Positions 7,157-12,764 of a stretch of 12,764 bases of DNA are shown here, piece by piece. The DNA is from JANNAT01 sp031422555. Lineage in GTDB: Bacteria > Pseudomonadota > Alphaproteobacteria > Rhodobacterales > Rhodobacteraceae. The DNA lies in assembly GCA_031422555.1 (NCBI GenBank), contig JANPLZ010000009.1, positions 1 through 12,764 on the forward strand. The letters run 5' to 3'. The position numbers and the translations under genes are program-made. Within the stretch, counting starts at the first letter, position 1; each line of letters opens with the position of its first letter. The notes beneath the pieces were generated by a model. It saw nothing but the letters and a program-made list of their open reading frames with translations, was not told the DNA's origin and made no database searches.

Positions 7157-7720
7157 TTACGCCCGTTCGGAATATTCCATCAATTCGGTATGCACGACGA
7201 TCACTTCGTCGCTGTTGATAAACGGCGGCACCATGATGCGCACGCCGTTGTCCAGCATGGCGGGTTTGTAGGATTTTGACGCAGTCTGGCCGTTTTGCAC
7301 CGGTTCGGTTTCCACCACCCGGCAGGTGACTTTTTGCGGAATGGTCACGTTCAGCGGCTCTTCGCCAAAATACTGCACCGACACGGTCATGCCATCTTGC
7401 AAGAACGGGCGACGATCGCCCAAAAGATCGGCGTCAAGTTCGATCTGCTCGTAGGTTTCATTGTCCATGAACACGAGGCGCCCATCGGTTTCATACAAGA
7501 ACTGCTGATCCTTGATCTCTAACTCGACCCGTTCCACCTTGTCTTCCGACCGGAACCGTTCGTTCAACTTGCGACCGTCACGCAAATTCTTCAACTCAAC
7601 CTGCGCGAAAGCCCCACCCTTGCCGGGCTTGACATGGTTGACCTTGACCGAAGCCCAAAGTCCCCCATCATGTTCAATAATTGCGCCCGGGCGGATTTCG
7701 TTTCCGTTGATCTTTGGCAT
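7157..7720 (-). CDS. efp: Elongation factor P
   Basis: A 187-residue translation factor that binds between the ribosomal P and E sites and relieves stalling at consecutive prolines. The three OB-like domains are recognisable: NGNEIRPGAIIEHDGGLW at the start, KPGKGGAF with the tip lysine Lys34, and the C-terminal domain ending VIVVHTELMEYSERA. Lys34 suggests the EpmA/EpmB lysylation branch rather than the EarP/Arg branch. Neither modification enzyme is in the window. Start ATG 7720 has AAGG about 10 bp upstream and a well-formed promoter at 7764-7792. Length is normal. Confidence 0.97.
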   Translation of the reverse strand: MPKINGNEIRPGAIIEHDGGLWASVKVNHVKPGKGGAFAQVELKNLRDGRKLNERFRSEDKVERVELEIKDQQFLYETDGRLVFMDNETYEQIELDADLLGDRRPFLQDGMTVSVQYFGEEPLNVTIPQKVTCRVVETEPVQNGQTASKSYKPAMLDNGVRIMVPPFINSDEVIVVHTELMEYSERA

Positions 7721-7763
7721 TGTGGCAAAACCTTGACAAAAGGTTGAAGAGATTAAGCGCCGT

Positions 7764-7792
7764 TCTATATATGGCTAAGCGGAAGGCCACAA
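7764..7792 (-). promoter_or_regulatory. Sigma-70-type promoter of efp
   Basis: On the minus strand a -35 box TTGTGG (7792-7787), a 17 bp spacer, and a -10 box TATAGA (7769-7764) lie about 45 bp upstream of the efp start. Both boxes match the consensus well, with ideal spacing. This is the best promoter in the window. Confidence 0.6.
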
Positions 7793-7825
7793 GCCGACTA
7801 AATACAGTGTTGGGAATTCGCAGTT

Positions 7826-7840
7826 ATGCGCTATACGCAT
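7826..7840. promoter_or_regulatory. Inverted repeat ATGCG-N5-CGCAT between efp and DUF6280-type gene
   Basis: A 15 bp sequence, ATGCGCTATACGCAT, with 5 bp arms and a near-symmetric centre, lies in the 214 bp gap between two divergent genes. It overlaps a possible plus-strand -10 (TATACG at 7832-7837) preceded by TTGGGA at 7810-7815. It could be an operator, or it could be chance; no regulator is known. Confidence 0.25.
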
Positions 7841-7934
7841 GGCTGTTATTCGAAAGATGACACCCCGAATCGCCTCAAAGCGTTTACAAGCCTGTTACAC
7901 AGTAAAGACAAGAGCAATAAAAAAGGACCATGTG

Positions 7935-8261
7935 ATGTTCGATTCGATAGACAGCACAGCCTTCAACTTTGAACAAGGCCAGCGCGCCCGCAAATTGTTT
8001 GCGGCGGTGGTTTTGGCTGCGTTGGATGACGCCATCGCGGATGACAAGAAATACGGCAACGGACCTGACCAGATCGCCCGCTGGGCGCGGTCGCGTGACG
8101 GGCGCGAAGTGTTGTCATGTTCCGGGATTGACCCGAACGAACGTGTGGTCAAGGGTTTGATGGAATTTGTATCCAAAGGCATCCGCACTTCGGTAGCGTT
8201 GTCGCGCGAAGAAAGCGAACGTCGCCACGCGATTGAACTGGAACAGTCCGAAGCCGCGTAA
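7935..8261 (+). CDS. Conserved small protein, probable DUF6280 family
   Basis: A 108-residue soluble protein of unknown function. The core (about residues 10-80) contains FNFEQGQRARKLFAAVVLAALDDAIADDKKYG and later RWARSRDGREVLSCSGIDPNERVV, both of which I associate with the Rhodobacterales DUF6280 family, although I cannot verify the match. Residues 91-108 are Glu/Arg-rich and probably a helical tail. Start ATG 7935 is chosen because AAAAGGA lies 7 bp upstream; an in-frame ATG at 7839 would add 32 less typical residues. No signal peptide, membrane segment or catalytic motif was seen. It diverges from efp and ends at a strong terminator, so it is likely a single-gene unit. Confidence 0.8.
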   Translation: MFDSIDSTAFNFEQGQRARKLFAAVVLAALDDAIADDKKYGNGPDQIARWARSRDGREVLSCSGIDPNERVVKGLMEFVSKGIRTSVALSREESERRHAIELEQSEAA

Positions 8262-8283
8262 CCGGTTGACGCTTCGCTATGTG

Positions 8284-8309
8284 AAAACGCGCCTGACCGG
8301 GCGCGTTTT
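8284..8309. terminator. Bidirectional intrinsic terminator
   Basis: A perfect 10 bp stem, AAAACGCGCC / GGCGCGTTTT, with a 6 bp loop (8294-8299), gives a U-run in both directions. It sits between the convergent DUF6280-type and PopZ-like genes, 22 bp after the first stop and 70 bp after the second, and probably serves both. Confidence 0.87.
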
Positions 8310-8379
8310 GCATTTCAGGACCGGTGTAAACGCCCTGATCCGGTCTTAAGGCCAGACAGTTCGCCGCTGCGGATCAGGT

Positions 8380-9336
8380 CTATTCAAATTCCTGCGTCGC
8401 AAAAGACCGGGCGATTTCGGCGCGCACCAGTTTGCGGATGTTGCGGGTGATCCGCTCGCCCATCCGCCCCGCCAGTTCTTCGCGCAAGATATCACGCACC
8501 AGTTCGCGCAACACCTCTTCGTCAAACAGCATCGGCGCGTCGTCATATCCGGCATCGGCGGGGTCGCTGGGGTCTTGATCACCGCCCCCCGCTTCGGCGG
8601 CGAGTGACGCGATAACGCTGGCTTCAGCGGCGTCGGCCCAGGCCGGATCGGGTTCAAGGGTGCCATGCGACAAAACTGGCGCGTTCAAATCGTCTTGCGG
8701 CGGATCGCTGATACCTTCCGGCTCTTGCTGCGCCCAGCCGGGCATCGGTGCGGCGGCCATCGGGTGCAAAACCTCTGGATCTTCGCCGTGGGTATCATTG
8801 TGGGGATCGCCGTGGGTATCGCCGTGGGTATCGCCGTGGGTATCGCCGTGGATATCATTGTGGGTATCGCCGTGGGTATCGCCGTGGGTATCATTGTGGG
8901 GATCGTCGATGGCATCACGCAAAATGATCTCATCCGCGGTGTCAACAACCGGCGCAAAGGCGGCAATATCGCTGTCTTGCCACTCATCTTGCAGGGATAC
9001 GGCAACAAACGGCGCGGCATCGCCGGTTTCCGCCTCCCATTCCAAGGCTTGCGCGTCAACAGCCGCCCCGACGCTGGCAACCACCTGATCCAACCCGGCG
9101 GGGGCGGATTGGGCGGGCAGCCCCAGATGCAACCGGTAGGGCGCAGCGGCTGCAAAAACCTGTGGTGCCTCGTCTTGCACCACGCGCAACGCCGGGGTCA
9201 AAATCAGTTTGTCCGCCGCGACAGGTGCCGGGCTGGCAGCCGCCGAGCGCACCAGCGGGCGCAGATCGTCCGACACCAACCTGCGGATGGATGACAGCAC
9301 ATCTTCGATCTCGGTCGAACTTAGCGGTTCAGACAT
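8380..9336 (-). CDS. PopZ-like polar organizing protein (DUF2497-type) with His/Asp repeat linker
   Basis: A 318-residue acidic protein. The N-terminal helix STEIEDVLSSIRRLVSDD (about 7-24) resembles the PopZ binding helix. A low-complexity linker follows (about 30-265), and the C-terminal block FDEEVLRELVRDILREEL then RITRNIRKLVRAEIARSF (about 271-312) resembles the PopZ oligomerisation region. PopZ forms condensates at cell poles that anchor the chromosome and recruit cell-cycle proteins. The TolC-family and pcm-like genes upstream match the Caulobacter popZ neighbourhood as I recall it. Start ATG 9336 has GGGG about 6 bp upstream. Linker residues 146-185 are ten tandem (T/P/I)H(G/N)(D/E) units, not expected in this family. 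Rhodobacterales versions are divergent, so the name PopZ is an inference. Confidence 0.68.
   Translation of the reverse strand: MSEPLSSTEIEDVLSSIRRLVSDDLRPLVRSAAASPAPVAADKLILTPALRVVQDEAPQVFAAAAPYRLHLGLPAQSAPAGLDQVVASVGAAVDAQALEWEAETGDAAPFVAVSLQDEWQDSDIAAFAPVVDTADEIILRDAIDDPHNDTHGDTHGDTHNDIHGDTHGDTHGDTHGDPHNDTHGEDPEVLHPMAAAPMPGWAQQEPEGISDPPQDDLNAPVLSHGTLEPDPAWADAAEASVIASLAAEAGGGDQDPSDPADAGYDDAPMLFDEEVLRELVRDILREELAGRMGERITRNIRKLVRAEIARSFATQEFE
8782..8901 (-). repeat. 12 bp tandem repeat encoding ten His/Asp tetrapeptides
   Basis: Ten consecutive 12 bp units span exactly 120 bp in frame within the PopZ-like gene. In protein order they are PHND, THGD, THGD, THND, IHGD, THGD, THGD, THGD, PHND, THGE. 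Base changes between copies are few, so the expansion is recent or homogenised. A His recurs every fourth residue, with Asp or Glu in every unit. Confidence 0.95.
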
Positions 9337-9370
9337 CCATGGCCCCAATTTCTGCCGTCGGCTTTTGCCC

Positions 9371-9399
9371 AGTCTACCGGGTGATTGCTGTTAAGACAA
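9371..9399 (-). promoter_or_regulatory. Probable promoter of the PopZ-like gene
   Basis: On the minus strand, -35 TTGTCT (9399-9394), a 17 bp spacer and -10 TAGACT (9376-9371) lie about 35 bp before the ATG at 9336. Four of six positions match in each box. It suggests the PopZ-like gene has its own promoter besides any read-through from the TolC-family gene. Confidence 0.42.
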
Positions 9400-9604
9400 G
9401 GAATTGGCACGGGAATGGAAACGATCAGCCCCGCCGAACGTGGCAAATTTGATGAAAACCCGCGGCTGTACCGGCGGTGTCCCGCGCATATTTCAAGGCA
9501 GCTTGCGCTGTTGCGGTTTGGGCTGAATGAGCAAGGAACACAGTTGCCGCGCGCGCCGTCATGCGGCCTGAAGGCTGTTTTATGCCGTCAGGCCCGGAAC
9601 CGTG
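9400..9604. other. Gap between TolC-family and PopZ-like genes
   Basis: No firm gene was found. On the plus strand an open frame from ATG 9415 encodes METISPAERGKFDENPRL and continues about 86 codons into the antisense of the TolC-family gene. It has no clear ribosome binding site, uses many rare-looking codons after the first third, and is probably not a gene. The hairpin at 9565-9594 is listed separately. Confidence 0.4.
9565..9594 (-). terminator. Hairpin downstream of the TolC-family gene
   Basis: An 11 bp stem with one mismatch (9565-9575 with 9584-9594) and an 8-base loop (TGTTTTAT) lies 10 bp after the TolC-family stop. There is no U-run after it on the minus strand, so it may be an mRNA 3'-end stabiliser, or a weak terminator rather than an efficient intrinsic one. 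Confidence 0.35.
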
Positions 9605-10984
9605 TTAATCGCCGATGGTTTTCAATATCTTATCCAACCGCTTGCCTTGGGCCGATGCGGCAGGGGCATTTTTGACCGCCTTGTAATAGGCTTCGGGGTC
9701 AAAGCTGGCGATGCCAAGGTTCAGATGATCTGCCGTCAGCAACCCCATCGTCGACAACAGTTGATAGACGCCGATATAGCGGCTGGCTTCGGCTTCCAGT
9801 TTGGTGGCGCGGGCGTTCAGCAGTTCCTGTTCGGCGTTCAGCACATCCAGCGTGGTGCGCGCGCCCAAAGTGGCCTCTTCGCGCACCCCGTCAAAGGCCT
9901 TTTGCGCCGCCGACACCTGACGCGAACCGGCTTCGATTGACGCATGCGCCACCGCCAGATTGGCCCAGGCGCGACCCACATTTTCTGACACCACAACAAC
10001 CGTCTGGTGCAGCCCGGATTGGGCAATTTCCTTGCCCGCCAGTGACTTGCGATAAAGCGCCGACAATTCGCCCCCGGCGTATAGCGTCTGGTTCAAGGTG
10101 ATGCCAATGCTGGTGGTGCCCGCGCCGTCGAAACTTTCAGACAGTCCCGCCTGCCCCGAAAGCGTTGGCCCCAACGCGGTTTTGGCAATCTGCACCCGCA
10201 GATCGGCGGCCTTGGCCTCGTGCTGTGACTGGATGACAAACGGATGGGTGCGCACCGCCACCGCGCGGGCATCTTCAAGGGATTTCGCCGTTTTCGGCAG
10301 CTTTGGCAGCCCGGCCAGATTGCCCGGATAGGCCCCGACGGTGGCTTTGTAGCGTTCGCGCGCCACCATCAGATTGCCTTGTGCCGCAGCCAAACCAGAC
10401 CGCGCGCCCGCCAGCCGGGCTTCGGCCAGTGACACATCGGTCAGGGTGACTTCGCCCACGTCAAAGCGGTCTTTGGCGGCGCGCAATTCTTGGGTGATCA
10501 GCCGGGTGTTGGATTGGCGCAACGCCACAATCTCGGTTTGCAGCCGCACATCAACATAGGCCGACACCGCGGCCAGCAACACTTCCTGTTCGACGTTCAC
10601 CAAAGCCGCCCGCGTGGCCAGCACGGATTCGCGCGCAACATCAATGCCCAACCGCCCGCGCCCATTGGCCCACAGCACCACCGACGCCGACAGGCTGACA
10701 GACCCGTCAAGCGTGTCAAAAAACGGGCGCGGAAATTGCACCGAGGCGGTTTCATTGTCAAACTTGCGCCAACTGCCTTGCACAGTAAAATTGACCACCG
10801 GGCGCAGATTGGCCACGGCGATTGCGGCATCTTCATCGGCGGCACGCAGCACCGCTTGATTTTGATCCAGCAGGTTCGAGGTTTTATAGGCTGCGATCAA
10901 CGCATCCGCCAAGGTTTCGCTGTGCGCGGCCGGTGTTGCCAGCAAGGTCGCCACGACCGCAAACAGGCCCATAAACTTAACCAT
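9605..10984 (-). CDS. TolC-family outer membrane efflux protein
   Basis: A 459-residue outer-membrane channel subunit; TolC-type trimers form the outer part of type I secretion and multidrug efflux systems. The signal peptide is residues 1-22 (MVKFMGLFAVVATLLA, cleavage after AAHS before ETLADAL). Two similar helical repeats typical of the family are seen: SLAEARLAGARSGLAAAQGN (about 190-210) and LDVLNAEQELLNARATKLEA (about 390-410), with GAYPGNL after the first and LSTMGLLTADHLNL after the second. The ATG at 10984 is chosen because AGAGGG lies 4 bp upstream and the signal peptide starts there. It follows the pcm-like gene by 55 bp on the same strand. No type I ABC transporter or adaptor gene adjoins. 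Confidence 0.9.
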   Translation of the reverse strand: MVKFMGLFAVVATLLATPAAHSETLADALIAAYKTSNLLDQNQAVLRAADEDAAIAVANLRPVVNFTVQGSWRKFDNETASVQFPRPFFDTLDGSVSLSASVVLWANGRGRLGIDVARESVLATRAALVNVEQEVLLAAVSAYVDVRLQTEIVALRQSNTRLITQELRAAKDRFDVGEVTLTDVSLAEARLAGARSGLAAAQGNLMVARERYKATVGAYPGNLAGLPKLPKTAKSLEDARAVAVRTHPFVIQSQHEAKAADLRVQIAKTALGPTLSGQAGLSESFDGAGTTSIGITLNQTLYAGGELSALYRKSLAGKEIAQSGLHQTVVVVSENVGRAWANLAVAHASIEAGSRQVSAAQKAFDGVREEATLGARTTLDVLNAEQELLNARATKLEAEASRYIGVYQLLSTMGLLTADHLNLGIASFDPEAYYKAVKNAPAASAQGKRLDKILKTIGD

Positions 10985-11039
10985 CAAACCCTCTTTCCCG
11001 GCACGATTGCGCGCGCCTTTTGTCGGCAAGCGTCACTGC

Positions 11040-11693
11040 TTACAACGTAAACGCCCGCGTCGCGGTAAATCCGCGCAAAACCGGGGCGGTTGCGTTGAAC
11101 GAAAACCGCCAGGTCACCTGGCCCTTGGCCTTGTGACCGATGCGGGCAATGCCCAACGCGCCTTGCATGAACACCGCACCAATGCGGCCGCCATCTTTCA
11201 GTTGCGAAATCAGCGCGTCTGGCACAACTTCCACGCCGCCCTGCACCATGATCACATCATAGGGGCCATGTTTGGCATCGCCCAAATGCAGGGGGGCAAC
11301 CACAACGGCGGCGTTATCGACGCCCTCGGCCGACAGGCTGCGCTGCGCCTCGGCGGCCATCGCGTCATCTTCTTCGACGGCAACCACGGCTTCGGCCAAA
11401 CGGGCGATAACGGCGGTCGAATAGCCCAGACCACAGCCGATATCCAAAACCGCCTCGGACGGTAAAATATCCAGCGCGTCCAGCATCTTGGCCAATGTCC
11501 GCGGCTCCAGCATCACCCGCCCTGCCCCGATATCGACATTCTCGCCGACGTAGGCCGCTTCGCGCCGGGCGCGGGGCATGTATACCTCTCGCGGAACCGC
11601 AAGCATGGCGGCGATGATCGGGAATTTGGTCACATCCGATGGGCGCACCTGAGTGTCGACCATCATCACGCGGCGGGCGGCGAATTCACTCAT
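11040..11693 (-). CDS. Pcm-like SAM-dependent methyltransferase, substrate loop atypical
   Basis: A 217-residue cytoplasmic class I methyltransferase annotated by homology as protein-L-isoaspartate O-methyltransferase. The N-terminal MVDTQVRPSDV and AAMLAVPREVYMP, and SAM motif I VLDIGCGLGY (82-91), are clear. The segment that in repair-type Pcm reads like TISQP, and contacts the damaged Asp, is VMLEP here (60-64). As I recall, LEP is shared by alphaproteobacterial members at this locus, so it may be a subfamily trait and not a lesion, but isoaspartate repair is uncertain. ATG 11693 fits the family start; its ribosome binding site is weak. The TolC-family gene follows after 55 bp. It diverges from the FAH-fold gene. 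Confidence 0.85.
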   Translation of the reverse strand: MSEFAARRVMMVDTQVRPSDVTKFPIIAAMLAVPREVYMPRARREAAYVGENVDIGAGRVMLEPRTLAKMLDALDILPSEAVLDIGCGLGYSTAVIARLAEAVVAVEEDDAMAAEAQRSLSAEGVDNAAVVVAPLHLGDAKHGPYDVIMVQGGVEVVPDALISQLKDGGRIGAVFMQGALGIARIGHKAKGQVTWRFSFNATAPVLRGFTATRAFTL

Positions 11694-11695
11694 GT

Positions 11696-11708
11696 CTGAA
11701 CACTTCAG
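11696..11708. promoter_or_regulatory. Inverted repeat CTGAA-CAC-TTCAG in the pcm-like leader
   Basis: A 13 bp dyad, CTGAACACTTCAG, lies immediately upstream of the pcm-like start, where it would overlap the ribosome binding region of the transcript. It may be an operator or an mRNA hairpin controlling translation. No factor is known and it could be chance. Confidence 0.28.
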
Positions 11709-12063
11709 TCTGGAATATCTGGCCTTTGTTTTCGCACAGATACAGGCAGGGGGCAACGGGCGATTCGCCGCTTTTTCCCGCGCCGCCGCTTGCACTTACG
11801 CGCAGGTGTTACAAAGCCCGCCCCCGCCGTGGCCCCACCCCAAGCAAAGCGCCGGTAACGGGGTCAAACATCGCTGGTGCGACAGCTTTGGGAAACTTAT
11901 CCCTGAAATCCCGGGTGGAACCCGGCCGGGAGTCCGCTCAACTTTGCGCTAAATCCCTGTATTGCACGCATTTTTGCACAAGCGGGTGGATTTGCCGCTG
12001 ACCACCCTTGCAAATCCGGGGCCAAACCGTTTCCCTGACGCCGGATTGCACAAAGGAAACGCC
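11709..12063. other. Divergent intergenic region before the FAH-fold gene
   Basis: The gap between the pcm-like and FAH-fold genes holds no convincing gene. Seen in it are a CCGGGT-GGA-ACCCGG hairpin (11911-11925), the TTGCAC direct repeats (11962-11979, listed separately), and the FAH ribosome binding site AAAGGA (12052-12057). No confident -35/-10 pair was found in either direction. No riboswitch consensus was recognised. Confidence 0.45.
11962..11979 (+). promoter_or_regulatory. Direct repeat TTGCAC, 12 bp period, upstream of the FAH-fold gene
   Basis: TTGCAC occurs at 11962-11967 and 11974-11979, with a third copy at 12046-12051 just before the ribosome binding site. A regulator binding two turns apart is possible, but the short motif gives weak evidence. 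Confidence 0.2.
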
Positions 12064-12764
12064 ATGAAACTGCTGCGCGTCGGGGAACCCGGTTCTGAAA
12101 TTCCGGCTATGCTGGATGGGGCCGGACAGGCTCGCAGTCTTGCGGGAATTGTGGTGGATATCGCGGGCGAGGTGCTGACGCCCGGCGGTTTGCGCCGCTT
12201 GGCCGCCCTTGATCCGGACACGCTGCCGATCATTGACGGTCGCATCGGGCCTTGCGTTGGCCAAGTTGGCAAATTCATCTGCATCGGGTTGAACTATGCC
12301 GATCACGCCGCCGAAAGCGGGGCCTCGGTGCCGCCCGAACCGGTGGTGTTTCTGAAAGCCACCTCGGCCATTATCGGCCCGAATGATCAGGTCAATATCC
12401 CGCGCAAATCGCAAAAAACCGATTGGGAAGTCGAACTGGGCGTCGTCATCGGCAAGGCGGCGTCTTATGTCACGCTTGCGGATGCGATGGATCATGTCGC
12501 AGGCTATTGTGTGATCAATGACGTGTCGGAACGCGAATTTCAGATCGAACGGTCGGGCACGTGGGACAAGGGCAAGGGCTGTGACACGTTTGGCCCGATC
12601 GGACCGTGGCTTGTGACGGCAGACGAGGTGCCCGATCCGCAAAATCTGGCGATGTGGTTAAAGGTGGATGGGGTAAGTCGGCAGAACGGCACCACCGCGA
12701 CCATGGTTTATGGTGTGCAGTTTCTGGTGCATTACGTCAGCCAGTTCATGTCGTTGCAGCCCGG
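12064..12764 (+). CDS. Fumarylacetoacetate hydrolase fold enzyme, partial (possible 2,4-diketo-3-deoxy-L-fuconate hydrolase or relative)
   Basis: The gene runs off the right edge; 233 N-terminal residues are present, open throughout. Family hallmarks are KFICIGLNYADHAAESG (70-86), the metal-binding acids Glu122 and Glu124 in DWEVELGVVIG, Asp153 in VINDVSERE, and KGCDTFGPIGPWLV (171-184). The enzyme should be a Mg/Mn-dependent C-C bond hydrolase acting on a 2-oxo acid with a 4-oxo group or similar. The N-terminal MKLLRVGEPG and the KGKGCDTFGP segment resemble the branch often named ureidoglycolate lyase or 2,4-diketo-3-deoxy-L-fuconate hydrolase. ATG 12064 has AAAGGA 6 bp upstream. No sugar catabolic neighbours are seen, so the substrate is open. 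Confidence 0.88.
   Translation, partial: MKLLRVGEPGSEIPAMLDGAGQARSLAGIVVDIAGEVLTPGGLRRLAALDPDTLPIIDGRIGPCVGQVGKFICIGLNYADHAAESGASVPPEPVVFLKATSAIIGPNDQVNIPRKSQKTDWEVELGVVIGKAASYVTLADAMDHVAGYCVINDVSEREFQIERSGTWDKGKGCDTFGPIGPWLVTADEVPDPQNLAMWLKVDGVSRQNGTTATMVYGVQFLVHYVSQFMSLQP

Noticed and set aside
8782..8901. CRISPR array
   Set aside because: The 12 bp units are contiguous, with no spacers, and lie in frame within a gene. No cas gene is present.
8665..9294. 209-codon plus-strand frame with a VGIAVGI-type repeat, resembling a membrane protein
   Set aside because: It is the reverse reading of the His/Asp repeat in the PopZ-like gene; the hydrophobic repeat follows from the 12 bp unit.
9410..9490. 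Cobalamin riboswitch, suggested by GGGAA and AAAACCCGCGGCTGTACC
   Set aside because: The elements are wrongly spaced, the B12 box is missing, and no plus-strand gene follows.
9415..9675. Calling the plus-strand frame a gene
   Set aside because: No ribosome binding site, antisense overlap with the TolC-family gene, and no recognisable family; kept only as a low-interest note.

Overview
The window looks like chromosomal DNA of a Rhodobacterales-type alphaproteobacterium. It is GC-rich, and the gene set fits that group: a pcm-like / TolC-family / PopZ-like run on one strand, a DUF6280-type small protein beside efp, and YgfZ directly behind an MsbA-like exporter. No rRNA, tRNA, transposase, phage gene or CRISPR array was seen.

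Layout. (1) Position 1-1090, minus strand: the start of a probable D-lyxose isomerase gene, which lacks a normal start codon where the family start is expected, followed upstream by a glutamine-amidotransferase-like gamma-glutamyl-GABA hydrolase. (2) 1253-2817, plus strand: a small secreted DUF305 protein, a hairpin-rich gap, and an EamA/DMT exporter. (3) 2814-4022, minus: a class V aminotransferase that overlaps the exporter tail-to-tail by 4 bp. (4) 4178-6766, plus: an MsbA-like ABC exporter and ygfZ, an apparent two-gene operon. (5) 6763-7720, minus: efp and a small two-helix membrane protein downstream of it, again ending in a 4 bp tail-to-tail overlap. (6) 7935-8261, plus: a DUF6280-type protein ending in a clear bidirectional terminator. 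(7) 8380-11693, minus: pcm-like, TolC family and PopZ-like genes. In Caulobacter and relatives I recall the same order, with valS next; valS is not seen here. (8) 12064-end, plus: a fumarylacetoacetate-hydrolase-fold enzyme that runs off the window.

Most genes are housekeeping or metabolic, and I see no complete new defence or biosynthetic system. The most unusual content is repeats and lesions: a 10-unit His/Asp tetrapeptide array in the central linker of the PopZ-like protein, a four-unit VAGG(S/P/A) array inside YgfZ, a third G-rich tandem array in an intergenic gap, a missing start codon in the isomerase gene, and a pcm-like methyltransferase without the usual substrate-loop motif.

Functional links are modest. 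The envelope and polarity genes (TolC, PopZ-like) share strand and order with the methyltransferase. The exporter and ygfZ are probably co-transcribed. The two sugar-acid or sugar enzymes at the window edges are unrelated in position. All family assignments come from reading motifs by eye; none was checked by database search.
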